The notes under the pieces: generated by a model
Told to the model about the DNA's origin: nothing
The model's input: the letters and a program-made list of their open reading frames with translations, nothing else
Databases searched by the model: none
NCBI RefSeq assembly: GCF_036492245.1
Contig: NZ_AP025286.1
Location: 2,728,001 to 2,792,000 of the forward strand
Source: Treponema bryantii
Lineage (GTDB): Bacteria; Spirochaetota; Spirochaetia; Treponematales; Treponemataceae
Length of the DNA stretch: 64,000 nt
Direction of reading: 5' to 3'
Shown here: positions 24,732-33,672 of the stretch, one piece after another
Numbering within the stretch: position 1 is the first letter of the stretch
How the letters are laid out: each line of letters starts with the position of its first letter
Position numbers and translations under genes: made by a program

Positions 24732-24749
24732 TCATTTACCCTCTAATAA

Positions 24750-24977
24750 CTAATATAATCCACAGCCGTTTTTTCTTTCTTCCGGATGTGCAACCTCGAA
24801 GCCACACTTTGCTTCGGCATTCAAGTCACGGAGTTCCTTCTTACCATCAATGTAAAGTTGGTAGTCAATGCCGGTTCCTTCATAGCCGCAGCCTACGTCC
24901 CAGTCGTCGCCGAGGGAGTCTTTTATAATCTGTTCGCGTTCTTCGCGGGTGGTATCTTTAATTAATATGCTTTTCAT
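24750..24977 (-). CDS. Small conserved-looking protein of unknown function
   Basis: This 75-residue protein has a charged N-terminal helix (DTTREEREQIIKDSLGD), a WDVGCGYEGTG motif and a second Cys group near the C-terminus (KCGFEVAHPEERKNGCGLY). The three to four Cys could bind metal. A GAGG Shine-Dalgarno sequence precedes the ATG and the frame is well coded. I do not recognise the family. It is downstream of the AMP-forming ligase gene. Confidence 0.7.
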   Translation of the reverse strand: MKSILIKDTTREEREQIIKDSLGDDWDVGCGYEGTGIDYQLYIDGKKELRDLNAEAKCGFEVAHPEERKNGCGLY

Positions 24978-25008
24978 AAAATTGCCTCATTTTAATATGC
25001 CGGTAAAA

Positions 25009-26766
25009 TTATTTCAATTCCCGAATATTATCAATTGACTTCTTTATAAAGGCAATATCTCGTTTTCCGGAAGTAGCAATAGGAAATGAAAGCCAGGAAC
25101 AGAATAAATGAGGAACTGCATCAGGAAGAACAAGAAGATTCTTTAGGCTGCTTTGCAGTTCCCTCAAATATTCAATTTCTTTTTCAGGATTATTATTTAT
25201 AATTTCAGCGACTTCATTTTCCCAGACAATATGAGCTACTAATTCATTAGGATTTTCCGGATGTGTCTGAACTTCACAAATTTTTACATGTGGGGATGTC
25301 TGCACGGCAGCTTCTATATCAAAATTATAAACAGTCTTTCCATTTATCACAGAACAATCACTTTTTCGTCCCTGAACAACAAGACTTCCATCTGGATTTA
25401 TATACCCAATATCTCCAGTCTTACACCATTTTTCTCCATTTTCATCAATATAAAAATAGTCTTCTGTTGCTTCTTTGTTATTCAGATACTCGAGCATGCA
25501 AACTTCCGATTTTACCATTATGTTTCCGCGCTCTTTGTACTTTAATTCTTTATGATTTTCATCAAAGACTCCTATGATTGCGATATCACGTAAAGGAATG
25601 CCTGATGCACTGTTAGAAAATTTATAATTTGTTATATCAGTTGTTACTGTAGTTCCACTCTCACATTGTCCATATCCACTTAACATACGAGCCTTACAGC
25701 CATGAGTTTTAAGAACAGACTCAATCTGCTCAACATCTTTTGCTGTTAGAACTTCTCCTCCACTAAAAGGATATTTTAAGAAACTTAAAGATTTTCCTTT
25801 CAGTTTTTTCAGACTTTTTTCAAGTGTAAAGCCCTGATACATTATTGCACTGGTAAGTATATATTCAGGTTTAAATTTCAGAACATTTTTGACAAATAAA
25901 TACTGATCAAAACGAGGATCTATACAGATTTTTACGCCATACGATAACGGAAAATTAATACTGAGGCTTAAACCCGTCAAATGCCATGGCGGAACATTCT
26001 GGTAAATAGACTGTCCTCTTGTAATTTCAAAGCCTGAATTACCATACGCATTTATCAATTTTTGAAAACTATCTACAGATAAAACAATTCCCTTTGACGC
26101 TCCTGTTGTTCCACTTGAATAAACCATTGCTAAAGGCTTATGAACCTCATAAGGACAAACCGAAGTTTCTTTCTGATTATTTCCAATTTTGATAAATGTA
26201 TTCCAGCTGATTTCATTGCTTTTATTAATCTTAATACGTTTTGAAAAAAATCTGAGAAATGTAGAATTCATCAAAGGAAGAATTACAACTTTTTTATCTG
26301 GATGCTCTGAAAATATTTCCCGATATTTTGGAAAAAATCTGTCTGCAAAAATGATAACCTTGCTTTTACACTCATCAATACGCATCAGAAAATCTTTTTC
26401 AGGAAAAAAAGGAGATATAATATTAGCAGCGGCCCCAATCTTACTTAATGCATAAAAAGTATAGATTACCTCGGGAGTTGTTGTAGAACATATTGTTACA
26501 AAGTCTCCATCCTTTACACCGAGTTTTTCCAGAGATTTTGCTACTCGATTTATATTCTCAAATAATTTGCCATAAGAAATTTTTGCACCAAAATATTCAA
26601 TAGCTGTCTCGGTTAAATGATTTTTATTATTCTTTATCAGACCAATATATGGAGTTGTATTCAGAAATAAATCTTTTCGTTCAACTCCTTCGTAAAACTG
26701 ATTCCAGGGTTTATCAATACTTGGATAACCAGTTTTTATCGACTGAGAATTCTCCTGTGAAAACAT
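25009..26766 (-). CDS. AMP-forming acyl-CoA synthetase/ligase family protein
   Basis: This 585-residue member of the ANL superfamily activates a carboxylic acid as an acyl-adenylate. The P-loop is YSSGTTGASKGI (about residues 214-225), GYGQCESGT is the A5 motif, and WCKTGDIGYINPDGSLVVQGRKSD the A7-A8 region. The acid substrate cannot be told, and the C-terminal catalytic Lys region (TSGKRDIA) is close to the end. A GGAG Shine-Dalgarno sequence precedes the start. It lies 21 bases after the rhomboid-like gene. Confidence 0.85.
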   Translation of the reverse strand: MFSQENSQSIKTGYPSIDKPWNQFYEGVERKDLFLNTTPYIGLIKNNKNHLTETAIEYFGAKISYGKLFENINRVAKSLEKLGVKDGDFVTICSTTTPEVIYTFYALSKIGAAANIISPFFPEKDFLMRIDECKSKVIIFADRFFPKYREIFSEHPDKKVVILPLMNSTFLRFFSKRIKINKSNEISWNTFIKIGNNQKETSVCPYEVHKPLAMVYSSGTTGASKGIVLSVDSFQKLINAYGNSGFEITRGQSIYQNVPPWHLTGLSLSINFPLSYGVKICIDPRFDQYLFVKNVLKFKPEYILTSAIMYQGFTLEKSLKKLKGKSLSFLKYPFSGGEVLTAKDVEQIESVLKTHGCKARMLSGYGQCESGTTVTTDITNYKFSNSASGIPLRDIAIIGVFDENHKELKYKERGNIMVKSEVCMLEYLNNKEATEDYFYIDENGEKWCKTGDIGYINPDGSLVVQGRKSDCSVINGKTVYNFDIEAAVQTSPHVKICEVQTHPENPNELVAHIVWENEVAEIINNNPEKEIEYLRELQSSLKNLLVLPDAVPHLFCSWLSFPIATSGKRDIAFIKKSIDNIRELK

Positions 26767-26787
26767 TTTTATATCTCCAGCTATATT

Positions 26788-27537
26788 TTAAAATTTTAAG
26801 GTTCCGACTACTGTAGTTTCGTCATCATCATAAGAAGGAGTTTTATTCTTTTTATTTCTAGGACTCTGACTGTCGATTTCTTCAGCGTAGGCTATTTTTT
26901 CAGCACGACTTAAAAGACCACCCGAAGTCTTTTTCGAAGCTTTAACTTTAGGAGATGTAAGGAATGCAAAAAGACTGCCGCACAACCCTCCGGCAATACA
27001 GATGATAATTTTTACAGCACCCGCCCCAGTAAAAATTTCAAGAAAAATAAATAGAATTATTACTGCAGCAAAAGAAAGAGGAAAAGTCTTTTTGGAAAAG
27101 GACATAAAGGCATTCAGAAAAATCATCATGCAGACAACTGGAACAGCACCTTGAAGGCTTTCTACACAGAAGCAGGCATTCAAAACTCCGGCAAATAAAG
27201 CCGACACAAAAATCATAATTCCTATAATTACAGAACCATAACGCTCTTCCATTGCTGGTCCCAGAAGCATTATAAGAATCAGATTGGTAATAAGGACAGA
27301 GCCGTCTCCTGCTCCAAAGATATATAATAGAAGACGAATATACGATAAAGGTTGTTTTACAATAAAGGGCAGCACTCCAGCCTGAGTTGTCGGAGACGCC
27401 AGAATCTTTTCCATTGAGCCGTTTTTTATTGCAAAACTATTTAATAGAAAGAGAACTGCACAGATTATTACAAAGGAAAGAGTAACCGGAGCATCATACG
27501 AAACTTTAAGATTTATTTTAAACTTCTTTTTACTCAT
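26788..27537 (-). CDS. Rhomboid-like membrane protein lacking catalytic residues
   Basis: This 249-residue protein has about six membrane segments in a rhomboid-like layout, including NLILIMLLGPAMEERYGS, which resembles the N..l..G..lE...G stretch of rhomboids. The position of the catalytic GxSG reads GAVPVV and the late His position reads GGLCG, so Ser and His are both absent and protease activity is unlikely. A soluble charged tail of about 50 residues ends DDETTVVGTLKF, a Thr-rich acidic motif like those bound by FHA domains. A TATACT box ends six bases before the ATG, with no Shine-Dalgarno sequence. Confidence 0.65.
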   Translation of the reverse strand: MSKKKFKINLKVSYDAPVTLSFVIICAVLFLLNSFAIKNGSMEKILASPTTQAGVLPFIVKQPLSYIRLLLYIFGAGDGSVLITNLILIMLLGPAMEERYGSVIIGIMIFVSALFAGVLNACFCVESLQGAVPVVCMMIFLNAFMSFSKKTFPLSFAAVIILFIFLEIFTGAGAVKIIICIAGGLCGSLFAFLTSPKVKASKKTSGGLLSRAEKIAYAEEIDSQSPRNKKNKTPSYDDDETTVVGTLKF

Positions 27538-27588
27538 AAATAGAGTATAGCATGAAATCTGTAAAAAACGTATGATTTTTCAGTAATT

Positions 27589-28446
27589 TTACAGCATCCT
27601 GGTGCTTTTCTTATATTCTTCAAAACCTGGTTTTCGCGCCTGATGTTTATCTGCCAGAGGAATACTTACAAAAAGGAACATAAGAGTATTTACAGTTGCT
27701 CCTGTTAGAAGTATAAGATTTCCGCCCAGTGCTACAACACTTGCAAGTCCAATACCCCACCACATAAGAATCTCGCAGGCATAGTTTGGATGGCGGGATT
27801 TTTTCCATAAACCGGTATGAATAAAACCTGCTGTACCGGAATTTCTGAACGCATGCATCTGGATATCTGCTATTCCCTGGAATATAACTGCAAGAAAGCT
27901 TATAGCTATAAACACTATACACCACGGCTGAAAAACAGCACCTTCATGTACTACAGTAACAGCAGGAAGAATACAAAGATAAACAACAACAGTTGGAAAC
28001 AGATGAATTCCAAAAAAGTTTACAAAACCATAGAGTTTTCCAGATTTCTGACGTAACATTACATAACGCCAGTCCTGATATTCAAAACTTTCAAAATTAT
28101 AAGCCCAGTTTGCAGTCAGGCGGAATGCCCAGAAAGCTACGACAGCAAAAAGAAGCAGAGAAAGAGCGAGACTGCCTGACAATTCAGAAAAATCACAAAC
28201 CTTAGCGATTGTAGCTGCTAGAATTACAGGCGGTTGTACACTCCAGTATGGATCATATACAGAAGCATTATTAAATACGAGACTAAAAATAAAGACAATT
28301 ACAGTTGCTGTAATATCAGCCAGTAAAAGTGAAATCTGATAGGAATACGTCGCATTGAAAAACTCATAAGCGAAAATTCCGCCGAATACAGCAAGAATAT
28401 AAACTAAAATAATCACAGCAAGAGCTGCAAATCTGTTTTTAATCAT
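27589..28446 (-). CDS. DUF1295 membrane protein (steroid reductase/ICMT-like fold)
   Basis: This 285-residue membrane protein has about seven segments and the DUF1295 hallmarks: YDPYWSVQPP near residue 75, RLTANWAYNFESFEYQDWRY, and the C-terminal GLWKKSRHPNYACEILMWWGIGL block. That C-terminal block resembles the cofactor-binding site of steroid 5-alpha-reductases and isoprenylcysteine methyltransferases. The substrate is unknown. TATAAT ends six bases before the ATG without a Shine-Dalgarno sequence. It is divergent from clpS across 68 bases. Confidence 0.85.
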   Translation of the reverse strand: MIKNRFAALAVIILVYILAVFGGIFAYEFFNATYSYQISLLLADITATVIVFIFSLVFNNASVYDPYWSVQPPVILAATIAKVCDFSELSGSLALSLLLFAVVAFWAFRLTANWAYNFESFEYQDWRYVMLRQKSGKLYGFVNFFGIHLFPTVVVYLCILPAVTVVHEGAVFQPWCIVFIAISFLAVIFQGIADIQMHAFRNSGTAGFIHTGLWKKSRHPNYACEILMWWGIGLASVVALGGNLILLTGATVNTLMFLFVSIPLADKHQARKPGFEEYKKSTRML

Positions 28447-28514
28447 AATTCAATTATACACGCAAATTTACTTTTTATCTTCTTTTTTTGACTTTTTTGT
28501 GCTATATTATACGT
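28447..28514. promoter_or_regulatory. Divergent leaderless promoters of the DUF1295 gene and clpS
   Basis: Leftward, TATAAT (28453-28458 on the minus strand) ends six bases before the DUF1295 ATG. Rightward, TATATT (28503-28508) ends six bases before the clpS ATG. Neither side has a Shine-Dalgarno sequence, and the -35 regions are weak and AT-rich. Confidence 0.55.
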
Positions 28515-28826
28515 ATGAGCGATTACAGCAATCAGATATCACAGGCAGGAAGCGGAGTTGCAGAAGATGCATCTATCACACTTCCTCCAGAACGAAAGGT
28601 TGTCTTCTATAATGATGACTTTACGACAATGGAATTTGTCGTAGACGTTCTTGTATCTATTTTTAACAAGTCTCATAGCGAAGCAGAAGAGTTGATGCAG
28701 ACTGTGCATCAGGAAGGTTCTTCTGTTGTAGGCGTTTATACTTATGATATTGCTGTCTCACGCACAAACCTTACTATACAGGCAGCACGAAAAAACGGAT
28801 TTCCGTTAAGGGTAGAAGTTGAGTAA
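28515..28826 (+). CDS. clpS: ClpS adaptor of the ClpAP protease
   Basis: This 103-residue protein delivers N-degron substrates to ClpA. The ClpS signature is clear: KVVFYNDDFTTMEFVVDVL, HSEAEELMQTVHQEGSSVVGVYTYDIA, with the paired Asp residues that bind the substrate N-terminus. The ATG at 28515 is preferred to a reading nine codons longer because the -10 box lies immediately upstream, giving a leaderless mRNA. The stop overlaps the clpA start region. Confidence 0.93.
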   Translation: MSDYSNQISQAGSGVAEDASITLPPERKVVFYNDDFTTMEFVVDVLVSIFNKSHSEAEELMQTVHQEGSSVVGVYTYDIAVSRTNLTIQAARKNGFPLRVEVE

Positions 28827-31221
28827 TCAGGAAAAACCACAGGGCAGCGTAAAACAGATGAAGGTGAGCACCATGCTCAGCCGAATTCTGTCTGAGTCGC
28901 TCTTAGTTGCAAAAGATTTTCATCACGAATTTTTCACCCCCGAGCATGTGCTTGCCACTGCCATTAGAGATGAATTTGTTGAACAGCTGCTTGCAAATAG
29001 TGGTGGTGATACAAAAGAACTCAAAAGTGAAGTAAGCAATTATCTCACAACAAAACTTCCTGTAATTTCCGAAAATGCAAATCCTGAAATAATTAAAGCT
29101 CCTGTTGAATCAGCTGGTTTTCAGGCTATGATGAACCGCGCCGTTTTCCACTGTATTTCGTGCGATTCAGACATGATTGATATTACCGATATTCTTTTAA
29201 GTATGTTCGACGAAAGCAAGAACTACAGTTCTTATTTTTTGAAAACCTGTGGTGTTGAACGACTCAAGCTTATGGAGAATATTACAAAGGTTAGACCTCC
29301 TAAGAAAAATCCTCAAAATCAAAATCAGATTCCTGGTGATATGCCGGGCTCAAATAATCAGGGCGGTCTAAAACGTTTCGCAGTTAATATGACAGAACAG
29401 GCCGCAAAAGGCGCTTATGATGTTCTTGTTGGCCGCGAAGCCGAACTTGAACGTACAATCCAGATTCTTTGCCGCCGTTCAAAAAATAACCCGCTGCATG
29501 TTGGTGATGCAGGTGTTGGTAAAACAGCAATTACACAGGGACTCGCCCAGCGTATTGTAAATGGTCAGGTTCCGGACCTTCTTAAAGGCTACACTATCTA
29601 CGCGCTTGATATCGGACTTCTTCTTGCGGGTTCTAAGTTCCGCGGTGATTTTGAAGAGCGATTACATTCTGTAATTGACGAACTCAAAGAAAAGAAGAAA
29701 TCAATCTTATTTATAGATGAAATTCATATGATTATGGGAGCAGGTTCTAACGGATCAACTCAGGTTGATGCAGCTAATCTTTTAAAGCCTGTTCTTGCAA
29801 GCGGTGAAATTAAGTGTATCGGCTCTACAACTTTTGAAGAGTTTTCAAAGAACTTTGAAAAAGACCGAGCCCTCGCCCGCCGATTCCAGAAGATTGATAT
29901 TCTTGAACCTTCTCAGAAAGAAACTGTTCAGATTGTAAAAGGTCTGATTCCTAAATTCGAAAAACACCATAATGCGGTATATTCAGACGGCGCTGTAGAA
30001 GAAGCTGTAAAACTTTCAATTCAGTTTATGCCGGACCGCCGCCTTCCAGACAAGGCAATTGATATTATTGATGAAGCCGGCTCATACCAGCACATCCTGA
30101 AATCAGGCGGCTTCACCGGTAGGCGCGACTCACGCACCGGCACCGTCTCACACCCCGGACTCGTCGCAACCGCACCACAGCCGGTCCGCGTTACCACAGA
30201 TATTATCCGCCGCGTTACGTCCCGCATCGCAAAAGTTCCGCTGGACACTCTCCGCGGCGAAGAAAAAGATTCACTGCGAACAATAGAAGCTACACTCTCT
30301 CAGAGTATTTTCGGTCAGGACACTGCCGTCACAACTCTTGGAAAAGCCGTTAAACGAGCCCGCGCCGGATTCCGTAATCCGGAAAAACCGGAAGCCTGTT
30401 ACCTCTTCGTAGGTCCAACCGGCTGTGGAAAAACAGAACTTGCCCGCACCTTAGCCGCTATTCTCAAGGAACCACTTCTCCGCTACGACATGAGTGAGTA
30501 TCAGGAAAAGCATACTGTAAGCCGCCTCGTTGGTTCTCCACCGGGATATGTCGGCTTTGAAGAAGGCGGACAGCTTGTAAAAGATGTTCGCAAAAATCCG
30601 CATGCAGTAATTCTCTTTGACGAAATTGAAAAGGCAAACGAAGATATATACAATGTTCTGCTTCAGGTAATGGACTACGGTCAGCTTACCGATAATCAGG
30701 GACGCAAGGCAGACTTCCGCTCATGCATTATCATCATGACAAGTAATGCCGGTGCCCGCGAACTTGAAAAAGGCAGCATTGGTTTTGGCGATGCCACACC
30801 TGCAAATATAGAAGCTTCACTCAAGGACGCAGTAAGCCGCGAGTTCCCTCCGGAATTCCGTAACCGTCTCGATGCCGTAATTCCATTTAATTATCTGGAT
30901 ATTGAAGTTGCAAAGAAGGTTTGCCGCAAGGAAATCGACCGCCTTGCTCAGCGCATGAAGGAAAAGAAAGTTCAGCTCACTGTTACAGATCGCGCCGTTC
31001 AGTACATTACAGAACTCGGCTATTCAAAGGAATTCGGAGCACGCAATATTGCCCGTACTGTTGAAGATGAAATTGCCGACCGCCTTGTAGATGAAGTTCT
31101 TTTTGGAAAGCTCGAAAAGGGCGGCGCAGTAACTGCAGATTATAAAAACTCCGGCAAAACAACCCGCTCATCAAAATCTCAAAATGGTATAACTTTCACT
31201 TATGGAAAAGAAAACAACTAG
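28819..31221 (+). CDS. clpA: ATP-dependent Clp protease ATP-binding subunit ClpA
   Basis: This protein of up to 800 residues unfolds substrates for ClpP. It has a Clp N domain (about 15-160), a first AAA module with GDAGVGKT and LFIDEIH, and a second with GPTGCGKT and ILFDEIEKA. No ClpB-type coiled coil is present, so it is ClpA. The start is uncertain: TTG at 28819 overlaps the clpS stop and follows AAGGGTAGAAG, while ATG at 28858 begins [11 protein letters not shown], nearer the usual ClpA N-terminus. The D1-D2 linker (about 30090-30250) is unusually GC-rich. ClpP is not in the window. Confidence 0.95.
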   Translation: MSNQEKPQGSVKQMKVSTMLSRILSESLLVAKDFHHEFFTPEHVLATAIRDEFVEQLLANSGGDTKELKSEVSNYLTTKLPVISENANPEIIKAPVESAGFQAMMNRAVFHCISCDSDMIDITDILLSMFDESKNYSSYFLKTCGVERLKLMENITKVRPPKKNPQNQNQIPGDMPGSNNQGGLKRFAVNMTEQAAKGAYDVLVGREAELERTIQILCRRSKNNPLHVGDAGVGKTAITQGLAQRIVNGQVPDLLKGYTIYALDIGLLLAGSKFRGDFEERLHSVIDELKEKKKSILFIDEIHMIMGAGSNGSTQVDAANLLKPVLASGEIKCIGSTTFEEFSKNFEKDRALARRFQKIDILEPSQKETVQIVKGLIPKFEKHHNAVYSDGAVEEAVKLSIQFMPDRRLPDKAIDIIDEAGSYQHILKSGGFTGRRDSRTGTVSHPGLVATAPQPVRVTTDIIRRVTSRIAKVPLDTLRGEEKDSLRTIEATLSQSIFGQDTAVTTLGKAVKRARAGFRNPEKPEACYLFVGPTGCGKTELARTLAAILKEPLLRYDMSEYQEKHTVSRLVGSPPGYVGFEEGGQLVKDVRKNPHAVILFDEIEKANEDIYNVLLQVMDYGQLTDNQGRKADFRSCIIIMTSNAGARELEKGSIGFGDATPANIEASLKDAVSREFPPEFRNRLDAVIPFNYLDIEVAKKVCRKEIDRLAQRMKEKKVQLTVTDRAVQYITELGYSKEFGARNIARTVEDEIADRLVDEVLFGKLEKGGAVTADYKNSGKTTRSSKSQNGITFTYGKENN

Positions 31222-32149
31222 GCTCATAAAATGGATTCTGCTGATTTCTTCATTCATCGCACTTCTCGTTTTTGCCATTTTGTTCTATGCCGTTTTTCTT
31301 TCTGCCCGCGCCAGAATCCAGAATCAAAGTGATTATAATCCATCAGATACTTGTCTGTATCATGTAATCATAACAGGAACCTACGAAAATCAGAGCTTTC
31401 TTTCTGAAGTATATAAGGGAGCAGCCAGACTTGCAGGCGCTTACAAAACGATTGTAGACCTGCATGTTCCAAACTCACAGGCAGACACAGAATCTCTACA
31501 GAGCCTTCTGGATTACTGTTCATTTATGAACGCAGACGGAATCATTATCTATATGGACTCTGCAGAAGAACCACCTGTTCTCCTTACACGTTCCGACTCT
31601 CCAGAAATCCCGATTATCACAGTTGGACAGTTTTCTCCAAATATGCAGCAGATTTCTTTTATCGGAACCAACAACTGGCAGCTTGGAAAAAAAATCGCAG
31701 ATGAATCTCAGGCACTTTTACCAAATGGTGGAAATGTTTACATTCTCGAAGAATCTGCAAACCAAAGCTCAAACAGCCTCATAAACAGTATTCATGCTGC
31801 CTTACAGGATAATTACAATATTACGACAACAGTAATTGATAAACTATCTTCAGAAATTCAGCTTCAAGGTACAAACAATATCTTCATTTCACTTACAGAA
31901 GATGACACCATTACATCTGCTCAGATTCTTTCTGAACAGTTTAATATGGCTCAATATAAACTTATTGGCTTTGGCGGTAACGAAGTATGCCAGCTCTATC
32001 TTCAAAAGGGCTGGATAGAAAAACTTGTTTCTCTGGATCCTGAAAAAATCGGAGAAACTGCAATTCGTGAATTATTTGAATACCGCACAAAGGGTTACGC
32101 AAACAGTTACATTACAGCAGATGTAAAAATCAGCACGGCACTGAGGTAA
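31202..32149 (+). CDS. Membrane-anchored periplasmic sugar-binding sensor protein (XylFII-like)
   Basis: This 315-residue protein has an uncleaved N-terminal membrane anchor (about residues 10-33) and a periplasmic type I binding-protein domain of the RbsB/XylF kind (IITGTYENQSFLSEVYKGAARLAGA, DGIIIYMDS, GTNNWQLGKKIADE). Anchored binding proteins encoded next to a LytS/YesM kinase, such as XylFII in Clostridium, present the bound sugar to the kinase. That role is inferred here from gene order. The ATG lies 20 bases inside the clpA end, so translation may be coupled. The ligand is probably a pentose or related sugar. Confidence 0.8.
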   Translation: MEKKTTRLIKWILLISSFIALLVFAILFYAVFLSARARIQNQSDYNPSDTCLYHVIITGTYENQSFLSEVYKGAARLAGAYKTIVDLHVPNSQADTESLQSLLDYCSFMNADGIIIYMDSAEEPPVLLTRSDSPEIPIITVGQFSPNMQQISFIGTNNWQLGKKIADESQALLPNGGNVYILEESANQSSNSLINSIHAALQDNYNITTTVIDKLSSEIQLQGTNNIFISLTEDDTITSAQILSEQFNMAQYKLIGFGGNEVCQLYLQKGWIEKLVSLDPEKIGETAIRELFEYRTKGYANSYITADVKISTALR

Positions 32150-32154
32150 AAGTT

Positions 32155-33672
32155 ATGATGAAGTTAAATCTAATCAACTACATCAGAAACAAAAGCCTCC
32201 GCTGGCGAATTATGATCTGTATCGCAATTGCGACTCTCATACTTTTTGCCAGTCTGCTTACTACAATGCGTCTCTCGCTCTATTCAATGAATAACCTTGG
32301 AGCTTCTTATAAATCCAACTCTGAACTTACACATTTCTCACAGGCTGTTACTACAACAGAAAAAGCCATGGAAGATTATGTAAGCTACCGTACCTTTGAA
32401 AGTATTGATGCTTACTATAACTCACGCACAAAGGTTGAAGATTACTTTGAAAAGTTTCAGGAGTTCCCTTCAAAAAATGAAGTTGCTCATAAAGAATATA
32501 TTGTTCATCAGCTAACTGAAGCATTTCTCTACTATAGTAATCTTGCAATTTCTGCACGACGTGCGAATAATGAAGATGAGATTTCGCTGAACTACAGTTA
32601 TGCAATGGACAGTTATAACTATCTGCTTTCTCAGATTCTCGAACTGAACAATCTTCGCCTTCAACAGAATGCTGAGCGTTACGAAGCAAATCAATCAAAA
32701 ATCGTAATCTCAAATACACTGGGTGTTGTTTTCTTCCTTATCTTTTCTATTTTGATTTTCTTTGTACTCTACTTCACTATCACTTCAATCATGGATCCAC
32801 TTGTGGAAATTTCTGAAGTTGCACATAAAGTTGCCCGCCGTAATTTTGATGTTCCGCTTTTTAACCGTGAATCAAATGATGAAATCGGAAACATCTGTAA
32901 AGCTTTTGACCGAATGATTATCAGTATCCGCGAATACATCGATACAATCTGGGAAAAGGCCCGTACCGAAGCAGAACTAAAGGAAAAGGAAATTGAAATG
33001 CAGGCGCTTTATACAGATGCCCAACTCCGCGCCCTTCAGAATCAGATAAACCCGCACTTCCTTTTCAACACACTGAATACCGGTGCCCAGCTTGCCATGA
33101 TGGAAAATGCCGACAAGACCTGTTACTTTATTGAACAGGTTGCAGATTTCTTCCGCTATAATATTCAGCAGCAGAGCCGCACAGTTTCAATTGACGAAGA
33201 ACTCGCTTTGGTAGATAATTTTGTATATATAATGAAGGTGCGTTTTGGTAACCGCCTTGAATTTATAAAAAAGATTCCCGAAGGTTCTTTCCCTCAGCAG
33301 ATTCCTTCAATGACCTTACAGCCTCTTGTTGAAAACTGTATTAAGCACGGACTCAAAAATTCAAAAGGAAAAGTCTGCCTTGAAGTTTCAATTGAAGACA
33401 AATATATCGTCATAAGTATTTCTGATAATGGAGAAGGAATGCCTGAACAGACTCGAAAAGCTGTTTTTGAAGCAGTTGCTTCCGGAACAACAAGACTTGC
33501 ACCAGAAGTGCTGGATGATAATTCTACACACAATGGAACAGGTCTTATCAGTGTTTTCCTGAGACTTCGACTTCAGTTTCATAGGGATGATCTTTTTGAT
33601 ATTACTGATGCAGAGGGAACTTCAGAAACCCCTGGCACAAAGTTTATAATCAGGATTCCAAAGCATGTTTAA
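32155..33672 (+). CDS. Sensor histidine kinase, LytS/YesM type
   Basis: This 505-residue kinase has two membrane segments (about residues 17-40 and 184-207) around a periplasmic region, a HAMP domain (about 205-265), a coiled coil, and the His_kinase domain with the phosphorylated His301 in NQINPHFLFNTLN. The ATPase has PSMTLQPLVENCIKHG and DNGEGMP motifs. The periplasmic part is all-helical, fit to contact the anchored binding protein encoded just before. A GAGG Shine-Dalgarno sequence precedes the first of two Met codons. It overlaps its response regulator by eight bases. Confidence 0.93.
   Translation: MMKLNLINYIRNKSLRWRIMICIAIATLILFASLLTTMRLSLYSMNNLGASYKSNSELTHFSQAVTTTEKAMEDYVSYRTFESIDAYYNSRTKVEDYFEKFQEFPSKNEVAHKEYIVHQLTEAFLYYSNLAISARRANNEDEISLNYSYAMDSYNYLLSQILELNNLRLQQNAERYEANQSKIVISNTLGVVFFLIFSILIFFVLYFTITSIMDPLVEISEVAHKVARRNFDVPLFNRESNDEIGNICKAFDRMIISIREYIDTIWEKARTEAELKEKEIEMQALYTDAQLRALQNQINPHFLFNTLNTGAQLAMMENADKTCYFIEQVADFFRYNIQQQSRTVSIDEELALVDNFVYIMKVRFGNRLEFIKKIPEGSFPQQIPSMTLQPLVENCIKHGLKNSKGKVCLEVSIEDKYIVISISDNGEGMPEQTRKAVFEAVASGTTRLAPEVLDDNSTHNGTGLISVFLRLRLQFHRDDLFDITDAEGTSETPGTKFIIRIPKHV

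Noticed and set aside
28488-28493. TTGACT as the -35 box of clpS
   Set aside because: It is only 9-11 bases from the -10 candidates, too close for a normal promoter.
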